Shown here: in pieces, positions 1 to 13,575 of the stretch | How the letters are laid out: each line of letters opens with the position of its first letter | Position numbering within the stretch: position 1 is the stretch's first letter | Assembly: GCA_017562135.1 (NCBI GenBank) | Contig: QEYB01001446.1 | Location: 1-64,000, forward strand | Reading direction: 5' to 3' | Length of the DNA stretch: 64,000 bases | DNA from: Dipylidium caninum | Lineage: Eukaryota; Platyhelminthes; Cestoda; Cyclophyllidea; Dipylidiidae | Translations under genes and position numbers: made by a program | The notes under the pieces: generated by a model | What the model saw: the letters and a program-made list of their open reading frames with translations, nothing else | What the model was told of the DNA's origin: nothing | Database searches by the model: none

Positions 1-3000
1 TCCGATAATTTAGGAGAGAGAGACGAAAACTTAATAAATGGATTTGCGAAGGGTGCAAACAGGAAATTAGACTGTCTTGAGGAGTTGAGGACGGAAAGTA
101 GCGTCATAAAAGTCATGTAATGGGTATGTATATGTGTATTTCATTGCAGTACAGGTGCGTGAAACGCGGACCGACAGAGTGGTGGTTGACCAACAAGTTC
201 CCAGCCTAATTCGGCTGCATGCTCCAGTGAAATATCGTTCGCCGAAGGTACCAAAACATATCCATCGAAGCCACGGAAGACACAAGTAGTTATTGGCAAG
301 AAACTCGGGTCGCACCTCCAGCATCAACACGGGCACCTTTCTCCTCAGTGTGCAGCCGAGAAGACAGGAGCTGCGCGGTTTCATAGTTTCCGCACGCGTA
401 TGTTCCTGGCGTCCACCTCGAGTGAGACTCAACCAAGACGCTCAGTAGAGAGCGGCAGTAAGAATTGGATGTCGTTATGATGACCCTGTGAGGTACACGA
501 TTTATCAGCGAGGAAGGATGCTATCTTCGAGAGTTAATGTGGAAGAGAAAAGCCGAATTTTTCGACTATGTTTTTCTCTGTTAAGTCACGGCTGCGCGAC
601 CTATGCGATGTGTCAGGCATATCGCGCCATTTGATGTGGATCTGTTAAACTTGAATAACGCTGACTGAAAACGTGCGAAGCACTTTCCTCTCGCTTTCCC
701 ACAAAAGTGACGGAGGATTTACTGTTTTGCGCTGTAATAATTCTTTTATGGTTTAATAAGTCCAGCCTGGCTGCGAGCTGCATTTGCCCTGCAGTGGGCG
801 GAAATCTGTCGATCCGTGCGGTGTGGCGAGGGACAGCTCCCGCCGCCCAACTGCTGCACACTGGGTTCCAGTCGCGGAGTCCCTCTGATGTGCAGCTCGG
901 CAGGCCAGCAAACTTTGGCGACTTTTCGCCTGCGGTAACATGCGATGCTGGCCCGACGCTTCGACAGACAGCACGCGAATAGAGCGTGTGGAGCGTCTGC
1001 GGGACATTCCGCGTCTCTGCCTGCTGCACATACTCTCCGTGAGCGCCCAACCGCGTGTGTTTTGTTTGGCAAGTCGCACCCACCGGGGGCGCGTCGAAAC
1101 TCTCGCCCCGTACAAACGAAGCAGCAAGAGCGACAGAACGTGGGTATTTGGCATTGAATGCGTTAGCAAAGAACTGCTGTGGCATGCAGCAAGCAGCACA
1201 ATTGGTGTTTGTTTGCCTAGCATTCGCGTACCACACAACCAAAGTGTTTACCGACTCCATCCCGTATTTGGGTAATCAGATTAGCCAAATCTGACAACAC
1301 AAGTAACGCCTGTCAAAAGGCAGGCAACATTGGCGCGGAATGGTGAAAGTGGGCACAATATTAGGGCGTCTGGCACTCTCGAGTCCTCATGCTGGTTGCG
1401 AGTGGCGATGTTCTTTCTCACTAACTTCATTCCAGTCCACTGAAGTTGGCCACCCACCGTCCTGTGCTTTTTTCAACTTTGTTAAGACAGTGAGTTTTTC
1501 AGTCGGCCGCCTGTTTGACTGTGTGGACTGGCCTGTTCTTCGCTGTTTCCCTTGGACTGACCGGCGTTAGAGCTTCCATGTCGGACGAGATGGTCCCCCT
1601 CGGCACGCATGTTGCGAGTGGGAACTGCGAGCTGAAGACGCAGCATGACCAAGCGACAGGAAGAACCGTGTAGATTTGCTGGCCGCGCGCGCGAGTCCAC
1701 TCGCCACTTACAATTGCAGTGAGCATCTTCCGCCAAAATTGTTGCCTCGGTCACCGCCACACGTTGTTTACTTACTGTCGCTGCGGGGAGGCTTGACTGG
1801 ATCGCGGAGCGCTTCCAACCCCACGAGCGGAAATCGATTCGGGGCGTGTTAGTAGGAACCGCATGCCATGGAGGTGGGAGGGTGGAGACTGCTCGGTTGA
1901 AGGTGCGCTTCGCGGCGCGTTTATTTCTTCCTTATCAGCTAGGTTTCATCGCCACTGTCCTCTAGCGAGAGGACCACAAGTTTTCACGGCCTAAATTAAC
2001 ACGAATGCCGACGCAGTAGGAACACAACAGGATTGCCATTCGGTTTGTGACCAAGTTTTTCATGTGACCAAACATATCTGAGCTGCCAATGTATCGGCCG
2101 GTACTCGAGAGTGAGAGAAGAAAGCGAGGAGAACTCTACGTGCGCGGGTTTCAGCATGACGAATTTTGTGGAAGTGTTTTTTGCGAACGCGTGTACCTCT
2201 GCGTTTCCAAGGTTAATACTTTTAATGAGAGCAATCGCCTTGTGAGAAGGCAAGAACAGCGAAACGCACAGATTGTGAAGGTCGTTCGGGAGACGCACCG
2301 ATGGTGTACCGACAATTTGTACGTCCTCAGGTTGGGCCAACAGCGTCCAGACCTGTCAACATGACGTGAAAGAGTGGGAAGTTGGCCGTTGAACTTCCAG
2401 AGGCCGACCACATTCGAATTTCATTTCAGTGGAGGAAAGACAGACCTGTCGAGGTGCTGCGCGGCCAGAACGCGTAGATTGTTGGTCCGCCCTTGACCGA
2501 GGCGTGTTTCTGCCTCCCACCGAAATACAGTTCTTTCTTGAGGTGTTGGTGCCAGCCAATGCAATTAAATTAGGCTGAGGAGCCGATGGGAGAGTGTTCA
2601 GCTGAGGCAGTTAGCGAAGGCGTTTGAGCACGAATCGTGCGCCATCGGTGACTGGCTCACAGCCTTTCCAAGTGTTGGTGGTGTGCATTGGCGAGCAGTT
2701 AGCTCAGTTAGTCCTGCTCTCAACAAGTGGGCATTGGTGTTACTTTCCATCACATCGCTGTTAATCTAAAAGCTATGGCTTGCAACCACTTTCCTGCTCT
2801 TTATGTTCCAACACACTTTTCATTACGGACCAATATTCAATGTCCGCAGAGGGAAGCGGATGGAGAGGATCAGAGGGAAGTCAAAAGGAGTAAAGGTGAA
2901 GCGTTCAGGTAGTGCGTGGAAGGTGTGTTCGTTAAGAATGGCACGTCTCTGAGGCATGTGGAATGGGTGTGGGGAGGCGTGTTGGGGTTTCGTTTTTCGG

Positions 3001-4950
3001 TCCTGCGCGTGTGGTTGAGTGCCGGCGTCCCTGTCGATACCCGCCCGTAAAACAAAGGCCTCGCGCAGTCCACCGTCGTCGCGAGTCCATCTTTCAACTG
3101 CTCACAGTTGTAATGAAACCATTCCTTTCCTTTTATTTTATTTCCCTTCACAAGGGAAACATGTACTTGCACGATGCAACTGTTCGTCGCGCTCGTCTTC
3201 GTATCGCCGCCTAATGTCGGATGTGCCGAGATCACTACGCTACTCAAAACGTACACGCTCATATTAGTATAGGTGAAGACAGAGGGATATTTGAACAGGA
3301 TAGAGAGGAACAACTAGCCTAAAAAAGAGGACTACAACGACCGACTTAAAAAAGCCACACTTTGAACTTATCTCGGACTGAGAGACGTATGATGCGAGTG
3401 AGTGGTGCACAAAGACCAAAGGAGGTGGTATTTGAGACGCTGGTCTGTGGTCACTTGGCTCTGGCTGTCCACACGACGAGATCATGTGAGACGAAGCCAT
3501 TGCTGGGTGCTTCGCAATGCTCACATTTCTCCCATTTCTCCTTTTGCCTCAAGGCTCAACGAATGATGGATTTGGGTGGAAATCGCGTGGAGCCGCCGTC
3601 AACATCGGTCGCTTTCTCTGCCGGTGCCAAAGTAAACATGTCAGCTTCGTGGCAGAGGAGTGTGTGTTTTCAAGGGCGCCCTAGTCTAGACACTGGGCAG
3701 ACGAGCACTATGGACGCCGGTTCCAGCGGGCCTGTGAGACTCAGAGGGCATGGTGAGGGTTGGAGGGAGCTACGAGTTAAGTACACATTTAAGCCTGATA
3801 CGAGCGGTTATCCAGCTGGGTGTGGGCGTGATGCGTGCATTAACTACCTCATGTTATCTTATTGTGTGTGCGAGAGTAGAAATGAGAATGAGTCGTGATT
3901 TTGGGAGGGAGCGTAGGAAGGGGCAAAAGGTTGCTTTTGAACAACTGGCTCCTGGCCTCAATGTACGGCACTCTTATCCCGTGCGGACGCTGTTTCGTAC
4001 AAGAAGAAAGTGTCTCTTAAAATGCCATGTACGCTGCCGTACGCGTGTTGTGGGCCACCTGAAAGCATGCTCGAAACGTGTCAAGGGAAAGGCGACAATC
4101 TGCGGAGATGGAAAACACCTTCAATTCCCATACCTCTCAACGGCACGCAAATGTTTGTAGAAGTGGCGGAGCTATCGAGATCGCAAAGTCGTACAAAAAT
4201 ATCTCTAGGCAGTCGACTAAACAGAAAAAAAGTTCCATGTCACAGTTTTCAGATGTCCGCATCTCCGTTCAGGCACTGAGATGCAATGTGCGACGAGAAG
4301 AGATGGACGTGTGCCGGTGACGGCACTGGAGCATCCAGAGCAGCCACGAATTTTAGAGGACGCAGAGCAGTCGCGAAGCGTCGTGAGAAGAAATGACTTT
4401 GGTGTCGTTGCCGCGATGACGCGGGCCATTGTGGTCGCGCAGGGTTTGCACGGCTCTGCCAGTGGACGAATCTGAGACCGGGGCTAACCCTTTGTTCTCT
4501 CTAGGCAAAGACTTCGGCCGGAGTGGGCCGGCCTTTAAAACTCACGTCTGCGAGGAGCGTCTCCACTTGCAATTTTAAAATTTACGGCCAACTTATGAAG
4601 CGATTAAGTGTCTTTCGGCGGAACACTTAATCGGCTTGGCCGACAAAAGTGAACCGGAGCAGGTAAAAGTACAGTTACGAGGAGTTCGGTGACAGCAGGG
4701 GCCAGTCCTACGCGTGCCGGTTATTCACTGTGTCCGGTGGTTTTCCCACTGGCGTCCAATTATCGGAAATTTCTAAGCCTTATGCTGCTGCCGGCCTCAG
4801 GTTATTGTTATGAGTGGGCCGATGTCTTGAGTGGAACATTGCGTACTGGTCTCACTGTCAGCAGTCTTACAGACCGCCGCAGCAATTGGTGGTCCTATCG
4901 ACTTCGCAAATTGTAGCACCAACCGATTTTGTTGCTCCTGGAGAGAAGGA
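1..4950. other. Intergenic, no gene recognised
   Basis: No reading frame in this stretch shows a recognisable domain, a credible splice structure or conservation that I can see. Overlapping open frames on both strands around 600-1275 coincide with a locally GC- and CpG-rich patch and look like chance. No tRNA cloverleaf or rRNA stretch was noticed. Confidence 0.5.
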
Positions 4951-4959
4951 TACGGCAGT

Positions 4960-5560
4960 TTGTACTCCGTTCCACCAGCTGGAGCTCAGATGGAAGAAGG
5001 CATATTGTAGATTGAGCCCTTTGATTGGAAGCGCGAATCTGTCTCCCCTCAATTGAAGTACACATGTAAGAGGAAAATTCCTCGGGTTGTCGCTGCTTCA
5101 TCCCCTGTAACGCGAACTAGTGTACAGTGAAAGGCAACTTCTTTATGCATGTCGTTCGCCCATTGGCGTAAACGCATTCAGCAGATCTCACACGCGAGGG
5201 GGGGGATTTTGGCACCCTCTATCTCGTGGCGCCCGTGTTGCAAACATATGTTGGTAGTGCGGATTTTCGAAAACGAGAGCAGGACCCACGTATCTACCCG
5301 GAAAAATTTCTCCTCGCCAGGTGTTAAGGAATCGCAGCCTATTGTGGATCGAGGAGGTAGTGGCTGGTGCAGGGGCCTGCTGCGTAAAAATTGTGGTCAA
5401 ACGATGATTATCTTAGACATTGCCTTTCTTAGCAGTCGCACGGTAGACACAGTGGATCCGGCGTTGGTCACACGACGACGCTTGTCAAAAAGCTGAGCGA
5501 GCTTGGGCGTCACACAGGTACTCAAACTACTTAATGAAATCTTTACGTGCATTGGCGCAT
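4960..5560 (+). repeat. Diverged dispersed repeat, copy 1 of a direct pair
   Basis: This segment aligns by eye with 9480-9960 in the same orientation. Shared blocks include TTTCTTAGCAGTCGCACGGT, AAGGCAACTTCTTTATGC, TTAAGGAATCGCAG, TGGTCAAACGATG and ACTCAAACTACTTAATGAAA. The two copies differ by many short indels, and this copy is the longer one. No reading frame stays open in both copies, so it looks like an old non-coding repeat or a decayed element of unknown class. It is not assignable to a known transposon family from sequence alone. Confidence 0.75.
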
Positions 5561-8500
5561 GTGAAACACCCGAATGTTCGACTCAACTTGAAGCTGGTTT
5601 ACTCGAAATCTTCTTTATTCATTCGTACCAGGAAGCGTGGTCTTTTCTTGCAATGATTTGCTAACATACGCCTTTTAGACGTAGCTATCTTGGGCAATCA
5701 CCAGGGGGTTTCCAGACCTTTACGATAGCAGAGCTACTGACCCCTCAAATTGTGCTGGTGATCAGTACTGTCATAGGACGGGACTCTAGGGGGGAGAAGA
5801 GGATATCGTGTATTAAACCAGTAATCTGACACCGCAGGTTGCGACGGTGGTCCTCCCACGCATATCATAGGGCAGGGATGGAGATTAATGTTGGAAGTTG
5901 GGGAGTGAAAAGGCGACAAATTGTGGATGAACAGCTTTGAGTAGCGTGGGCAATATATTTTTGTTCACCATGGGGGCGAAGTTGGTGACATTGCGAAATC
6001 TGTATCCGCTTTTCAGCCAAAGAGGAAATCGAAGTCAGACATCAGGTGCCAAACGCGTGGAATTTGCTACAAAAAGAATGCAATTATGAACACCCGCTGT
6101 ATTGGCTTCTCCCATTCCAGCTTGCATTGAAGGAAGCACCTTGTGCATTCCGAGAAAACTTAGGCGCACGTGAGAGACAGGGTGGTAGGTTTGTTCTGGG
6201 AAGGGCGCCTGTTCTAAGGGGACTTTCTCCTCCGTCACCCCGTGGATATGGCCAAGATACTCGTTGAGAAATCGGCTCCGCAATTTTCGTTTTCTATATA
6301 TATTTATATGAAGAGATGCTCTCACACTCTCACGCGCTTCCAGTCCCCACTTTGCCGCTCAGACATGTGGGGCTCTGCTTATACCAGTTCACAGCAAAAA
6401 AAGTGTGTATTTTTCCGACGGCAATGAGGGTGGTTGGGAATGTGTGATCTCGCGCCCGCTCCTCGCTCTCACACACTGAGAAGCGCCATTCGCTAAACAC
6501 CTCCACGCACGCCTGCGACCTCAGTGGAGGTCACATGGGTGGCCATCAGGTGGTTGCCAAATGTGAGTCGGCTGCCAATCTGCTGAAAAAAAGCTTTTCT
6601 CCGTTGAAAAATTTTTTCATATGAAATCAACCGCGACGAGCTCGTGACCGTTGCGATCGTACAGGACCAGGAGAGGAAATCAGCTGCAGCGGCGTCTGCT
6701 CTAGAGTGGGGGAGTTGGGAGGGAGACGGGGGGGAACGCCGGACGGTACGGCAGGTGACGAGATAACAAAAGAGACAGTTCAACTTGCGGCGATCATCTA
6801 CAAGCGCACTCCTTTTATAACAGTCTTTCTCCTCGTCGCATACAGGCGTTAAATACCACTCTCAGTTGGTGTTAAGCTTACAGGCCACCTCCTTTAAATC
6901 CTCTGCACTTCTCGCCGAGCAGCTCCCAGACACTCTGGAGAAGTCTGTAATAAAGAGCTCTGTGCCCCTATGAGTTCTTGGTAGTGGCGAAGTGGAGGTT
7001 GTTTTTGTGCACTACTGAAGACAGGTTAGAACTTTTCAGATTAAGCTTAGGGGTGGAATCTATTAGTTTGGGAATCAATCACGAGTATGGAGAGGAGGGC
7101 ATTTGTATGTCAATGCTGGCGTAATCTGCAGACAAGACTGCTCACGCAACGGGAATTGAGGTGGCATGAGGTAGAGCAATTGTTATAGGACCAAAGCTTC
7201 ACTCCGCGAAATATTACTCAATACGAGCTCGCGGAGTAGAGTACTTAATTCTTTAACGTCTGGTCAGTATAAGCAACTAACAGTCGATTAGCCAAAAAAA
7301 ATCATTTTAATTGCCCATCAAACATTTCTTCCGTAATATTATTTTGTCTTGACTCAGAATTGTCGCCTTGTCGACGGTGTCACGAGCACATTCCTGGCAG
7401 CCTGAGAGGCCTTTTCACCTCCCTCGCCCTCTTCATCTGCCTCGCAATGTAGGGAGTCGACAAGACGTAGACACGGACTTCCACTGGCGTGCGTGTGGGG
7501 AAAGAGAAACGAGTTTGGATTGCGGCTTGTGGATTACAGTTAAGGGAGAGCGAAAATCTGTCGCCTTCTTCGAGGAGGGGTCTATCGGCTGTCCGCTTCA
7601 GAGTACATTTACTGCGATTTGGCTTGGTCGTATATTGGAGCGATCGTGCAGGGTCTGTCCGTCGACCTCCAGAGTGCCTTCCACGAAATGGTAAATTGCT
7701 AACCGCAATCGCATTCCTTCGGTCTGCATCCTGTTGTAACGCTTAGAAAATAAATGCAGCCGCAGGAGAGACTGCATTATTACACTGGGTCATTTCGCAT
7801 CTACTTGAAGCAAAGTCCACGCTTTGTTGTGGCTAGCAAACAAAATGACAAACTGTCCAGTTTTCCTCCACACATGCTACTTCGCTTTATGGCTCGTTAA
7901 CTTGTGCTAAGACAATGATTACAGCCGTAGCTTTTATATTCAAACACTGAGTCCTCCAGGATAATTTCAGCTGTTGTGTTGTAAACGGAACCAGAGATTC
8001 TCCAGTTTTTATTGCACTACGTACCACTTCACACCATTGTCAGAAATATTGACTAGATAGAAATCGTCCTACCTGCTTAATGCGCGCGGTGGAATTAGTC
8101 AAGAAACAGAAGGGCGGAACAGTTGAGTATGTCCAACTTTATGCGCCTCGCAATCCCCTCGTCTGCCTGTCGCCATGGCGAGGCCGGGATGCGTGGACGA
8201 GGTTTTCTCTCGCCGGTCGACCTTCCCGGCTGAGCCAATCGGCTGAGGGGAGAAAAGGCATGTTTGAGCCCGAAACAATGGCGAAGACGCTTTTCACGGT
8301 GAGAATTGGCAAGTCGGGAATCTCCGCCTCTTCCCCGTTTTAACCGCTCTTGCAAACTAGGACACGGTTAAAGTACTATTGTACGATAAATTCTTTTAGT
8401 TTTCCAAAAAAACGCATTTTTGTATTTCATGGAGAATGGCAATAGTTTTAATTAAAGAATTTGCAATTCGCGTTTTCTAGCATCCACTGCGGACCGAGGC

Positions 8501-9417
8501 CCACGCCACTGCCTCATCTCCCCAGGGATCGAGGAGGGAGACGACAGAAAGGAATGTTAGGAGGCGAAGGGGCCAGGGAATCGTTGCGAAGTCCACGGCC
8601 CAGTCCACAAGTGGCACGTCTGGCTGTCGAGACGCTTGAGCGCAATGGCGCTCATGTCATTGTTAAATATTTCACCTAAAACATCTCCAGGCGTGTTTAT
8701 TTGAAGCCCCTCAAATACAACACTTCTGAGTCGTTCCTTTCAAATTAGGAGACCGTCCTCTCGGACGCTGGGGCTAACTGTTCATGCTATTTGAAAGATT
8801 TGCGAATGTCGCACAAACAAAGGAGTCCTCGATTATGTCTCGGAGTCAAAATGGCGGGGTATCGCGGTGATTACGTGGTGGCTTGGCGATTAGAGTGCGG
8901 AGGAGATTCCTTCAGCTATTTTATTATCCTCCGGACATCATCCCTCCAAAATATCACTTTTAATTACCTGCTAAGTGTGTCGCATTAATTCCACTCTGTG
9001 AGTGTGAAGGAGGATGGTGGAAATGGCCTCAAGGTGGAATCATTTAAAGCTGCCACGGGGGAGACAACAGTTGTTTCCCTACCTGGTTTGGATCCTTTTG
9101 CTCGATTAGAGAATCAACACTACTTGCCTTACTTTCTTCCCCAAAAACCGTCTTTTTAGAGGAATTATGAATTGATTCTCCACAACACTGCTCCACTTCA
9201 TCCAAATAAGACTGGATGCTTGTTAGTCCTAAATTTTGCCTCGTCATCACATAATCCTGAGGGTGCACAAAAAAAACTAGCACTTCTAGAGTTTTTCGGC
9301 GCAATCTGATCACGACTCGGTGATCTCTTCACTGCATACTCGACACGTTTTTCCCATCTTCACTGCTGCAATCTTTATACGAAGGATATTCTGTATTATG
9401 CGGCGTTGGAGAGTTAC
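5561..9417. other. Intergenic, no gene recognised
   Basis: Nothing recognisable was found on either strand. The open frames are short and show no domain signatures or splice-consistent neighbours. Confidence 0.5.
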
Positions 9418-9454
9418 GAAGGCGAGACGTGTAATTAGTACCTTAAATTATTGC
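9418..9454 (+). repeat. 37-bp direct repeat flanking the second repeat copy (left)
   Basis: A 37-base word beginning GAAGGCGAGACGTGTAATTA recurs at 9960-9996 with 33 of 37 bases identical (counted by eye). The two copies bracket the 9480-9960 repeat, so they could be terminal direct repeats of a small element or the outcome of a local duplication. Confidence 0.7.
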
Positions 9455-9479
9455 TCCGAAAAGCTACACTTTGTGGTCC

Positions 9480-9960
9480 CACGAGGCTCAAATGAGAAAG
9501 CATTGTGGATGGAGCCCTTTTTGGGGAACCGCAAATCTGTGCAGTCCATATGGGCCCCTCCTGCTTCAAATTTGAAGTAACATTGGAAATTCTCGTTTCC
9601 TCTCATCCCCTGAAACCAACTAGTAAGGCAACTTCTTTATGCCTGTCTTCCCATTGCGCCCATTCACTCCCACGCAGGGGTTTTGCCCTCCTCGTGGGCC
9701 GTTGAAATTTGTTGTGGGGATTTTCGAACAAGCACCACGTATCTCCGAAAAATTTCCTCCCAGTTTAAGGAATCGCAGGATATTGTGTCGGAGGGGTATG
9801 ACGGTGAGGGCTGCTGCAAAAATTTGGTCAAACGATGTTAGTCTAACATCCTTTCTTAGCAGTCGCACGGTAGACAACAGTGATCCGCTTGTCACCCACT
9901 GCAAAGCTGAGGAGTTGGCGTCACACAAGTACTCAAACTACTTAATGAAATCTTTATGCG
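9480..9960 (+). repeat. Diverged dispersed repeat, copy 2 of a direct pair
   Basis: This is the shorter partner of the repeat at 4960-5560, in the same orientation and about 4.5 kb away. It lacks several short segments present in the other copy. On the minus strand a 102-codon frame is open across most of it, but the frame is not preserved in the first copy, so I do not call it a gene. Confidence 0.75.
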
Positions 9961-9996
9961 AAGGCGAGACGTGTAATTATTACCCTGGATTATTGC
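9960..9996 (+). repeat. 37-bp direct repeat flanking the second repeat copy (right)
   Basis: Right-hand partner of the word at 9418-9454. It directly abuts the 3' end of the 9.5 kb repeat copy; the 5 kb repeat copy has no such word at the equivalent place. Confidence 0.7.
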
Positions 9997-12512
9997 AATA
10001 AAATGAAGTGGAAATGACTATAATCAGTGCCCTTTTCCCTAACCCATCCACGCAACTCATCCAATTCCTCCTCAAAACCTTCTTCCCACGCCAAAAGGTG
10101 GTCTTCAGGGGAAGCACTTAATTTGGTTGAATGGTAACCGGCTCATCTCTTTCCGGTGGGGATGTCACCCATTCCCATAACTCAGGCTTTCGTGAGATTA
10201 GAGAGAGAGAGAGAAGAGATCGCTTTCAAGTGTAGATGGAGAGCTGTACTTTAAAAGTGCAATAATAATATTGAGAGTTATTGTCGAGGGGATACACCGC
10301 CAACAGCATACATTTGCACCGCCCTATGATTCCGTGGGAGAATGGTAACCGGGCTCTTCTCGCCTCAGCTTCACACAAAAAGGGGTCACCGCTTATGCTA
10401 CGGAGTAGAGAAGAGGACATGAAACAGTTAGCAACTGTTTTCCTGTCAGTCAGACGTCCATTCATTCGCGGTTGAAGGTTTCGTCGTTCGCCTCCGCCTG
10501 ACTTGAGTGCATCTGCTGCGTAGGCGTCTCTGCCTTCACATGTCAATGGTAAATTTGCAGCACAATGTATTCGCAGAATTTATTTTGAGATTCAATTTCA
10601 GACACTTGTTTCCTTTCTCGCCTCCCTTTTCGGTGCAGTTCCACTTGTGTTGACCTCAGGGGGATTGGCGCATGGCTCGAAATGGTTGGAAGGAAGGGGA
10701 ATCCCAGAAGTACATCATCTTGGCACTTCACCTAGTGGCGTAAAATTTCCGAATGTTTAATTTACAACAATAAGACCCAAACTGTGCGTCGATGTGCCCG
10801 AGGTGACGACTGACTTCGTCCAGAAGAAGAGCGTGGGATGAACGATTGCAGAGAACTGGAAATCCTCTCTAAGTGCACCGAGAGGTGAGCACTACCTCCC
10901 CTATACTCACCTTATGGGTCAAGCCCCCGTTAGACTTGATGTTGACATGATCCGACAATTAAATATGAACTAATGACCCCCCATAGATGGAGGGAAGAGA
11001 AAGACCTCATGCGTGGTTGTCGAGATGCTGTCGGGGCGACTTTAACAGTGCAATCGCTAATAGGTAAATAGCGTAAATTGTGGTATTTGCCGCACTTCCA
11101 CACCACCTTTAGAAGCAGAAGTGGTTTCGGAGAGGGATCCTTACCGATAAAGGTGCTTGAGCAACCAAAACCTCTCCAAGTTGTTATTACTCGAAAGAAT
11201 GTATATGAGACCACAGAATCGTAAAGCAATTACGATATAGCCTAATTCATTGAAATGGAGTGTTTTCTCGAGCTTTTTACTCTTCGCCGCCTTATCCGCC
11301 TACTAAACAAAACGCCATGCACACGGCGCCCAATCAAATATTTGGGAAAACGTCAAGTGTCCTTGATAAAAAAAGGAACTTTGCTTTCTCCACTAAAATG
11401 TAATTTTGTGGTTGTTTACACCGCACAAGCCGTAGTTGGTAGAAAAGTGAGGAAGTCCTTGTGTGGGATATTCCTGCCCACGCATGCACACACGCACGAT
11501 GTTTAAATACGTGCGTTTGTTGTCGGTCTGATTGCGATAATCTTGCCTTTGCTCAGTACCTATAAGTGAAATTAGCTTGAGATTCAATGGAAAAATAAAA
11601 TCTACATTCCGAAGCGTTAGAGTAACGGTTACCGTGTCCCGGTAACCATGTCAACCAACTGCATTCGCTAGTGTGAGGATCATGGCTCTCGAGTGTGGAT
11701 TAATGGTCCCTCTCGTTGCAGCCACTACATGAATGACTCATCCTCCCACCACGTTGGGATGACTCATCCGCACGATTATTGACAGAATGCGACGCCGCCA
11801 GTTCACACGCGACGCCAACGCAAGATGTCGCCTCCCCCCGCCCCCGAAAAAATACTTCCGCGCCTCATAAAACACTGCACGCCCACACGAATCATCAATA
11901 AGTGTAAATTCCACTCAGGTCATATGTCAGTCCATCCCGATTAAGACGACGCGCATCTGCCAAAATACGTCGGTATGACCGCGCAACTTGCCCACTCTGT
12001 AACAAATCCTCCTTTAAATTTACACAGGCTAAAGGGGAACTATCAGTAACAACTAAGGCAATTCATCGCATTTCAGTGTTTTATACCAGGATCATCACTT
12101 CTGCTTCAACCGTTTTGGATAACCCCAAAACCCGGCGACACGTCGTACACTAAGAGACACCCAACAACGGAAAAGAAGCAAATCTCCTCACAAAGGTTTC
12201 AGCTCTACTAAGATCAACGCATAGTCAGCGTAGAATGGACACCATCATACTGAGAGATAGTTATCGCGAAATAGTGATGCACACAAGACATACATATATT
12301 CAAAGGGGAAATTCGAAAGACTATAACGTACAAAAGTAAACGGCCAAAAGAAAAGGACTTGACAACTCCAAGAGTTGTGGAGATGCCTACGTTGGTATAC
12401 CGGGTGATTAGGAAGAAGAATAAGGGGAAGTAAGGATAAAAGTAAATGCATTTAGCTCAGGATTCATAGGGGAGGGCAGAATCACACACAGATAAATCTA
12501 TTCGAGCCCATA
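9997..12512. other. Intergenic, downstream of the guanylate kinase gene
   Basis: No coding region is supported. The part nearest 12.5 kb should contain the 3' UTR of the minus-strand guanylate kinase gene, but no clear AATAAA signal was identified close to the stop codon. Confidence 0.45.
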
Positions 12513-13575
12513 TTAGGAGGCAGCAACTTGTTGACCTTCACCATCGCCCAAAGTGAGAGCAATATCATCTTTGAGAAAAGCTAACAAACGCTCATAGGCG
12601 TCTTCTAAATTGTCATTGACAATATGAACATCGTAGATGCGCTTTCCCTGTGGACTGTTGGCGAACTGAAGGTCGATAGAGGCTTGTCGCAATCGAGACT
12701 TAATCTTTTCTTCTGTTTCGGTGCCCCGGGCTCGCAGTCGATGTTCCAGTGCTTCTAAAGATGGTGGACCAATGAAAATAAAGCGGGCGTTCAACGGTGG
12801 CTGACACGCATGAATGCTCCGGACTCCGTTAGCATCAACGTCCAAAATGCAAATTCGACCACTTTCCAGAATCTGCATGATACGAAAGAATAAGATGAGA
12901 AAAATGCTTGGTCCCATACTAAAGGCAAAGCTATGCTACAACACTACATCACTGAGGCGAGCAAGAAACAAGCGGTGATTTTTTTATTTAGAAGAGTAAG
13001 CCAGAGGCGTACATGATACCGTGTATTCCACGAGGAGATCAGAGAATAAAAACTGCTTCGCGCGCCAGAAATGAGAAATTGTAACCACTGCTGGGTGGGT
13101 TTGGTAAAAGAGCGGGGAAGAGATAGGTCAAGCGAAGAACGCGTGCTTAACTGGTGATTAAAAGAGAAAGACGAGCTAGAAAAATGTTCCAAAAGGAAGA
13201 GGTTATGAATAGGCAAAGCATTAAGGCCGCGTACACTCAGTGATTAGAAGACACAAGCTTGGCACACTAAGGCATACACAACACATGAGTGCAAACACAA
13301 CGCACCGATGTCACAGCCTCACGAGGCGTCCCGTAGTAGTGGCCTGCAAACTGAGCGTATTCTAAGAACTTGCCGTCGGTGATATCTTGTAACATTTCAT
13401 CCTCCGAGACAAAATTGTATTCCCTGCCGTGTACTTCACCTGGCCTGGGTTTACGGGTGGTATGTGAAATGCTGAAGGCAAAGCTCTGAGGAAAGTTGTC
13501 CATGAGCATCTTCAGAAGAGTACTCTTGCCAGCCCCTGAGGGGCCGCTAAGTACAACAGGACGAAGGCCCGTCAT
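12513..13575 (-). CDS. GUK1: Guanylate kinase (GMP kinase), two exons
   Basis: The product phosphorylates GMP (and dGMP) to the diphosphate using ATP in the cytosol, a step in purine nucleotide supply. Exon 1 is 13575-13306 (90 codons) and exon 2 is 12872-12513 (119 codons plus stop). They are joined in phase 0 across a 433-bp intron with a GTGCGT donor and an ATGCAG acceptor. The predicted protein is 209 residues, close to the roughly 200 usual for eukaryotic guanylate kinases. The start is followed almost at once by the P-loop GPSGAGKST (residues 11-19). The GMP-binding region SHTTRKPRPGE and then GREYNFV follow, and exon 2 carries ICILDVD, the lid region RLRARGTETEEKIKSRL and IVNDNLEDAY near the C-terminus. 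All motifs expected for activity are visible. The MAGUK alternative is excluded because there are no PDZ or SH3 domains. Confidence 0.95.

Noticed and set aside
613..1260. 215-codon open frame on the minus strand
   Set aside because: It lies in a GC-rich patch where several frames on both strands are open at once, and it has no domain motif or splice partners. A frame of this length is expected about once by chance in such a window.
12944..13216. Open frame inside the guanylate kinase intron
   Set aside because: The flanking exons join perfectly in phase 0 without it, and the protein length already matches the family.
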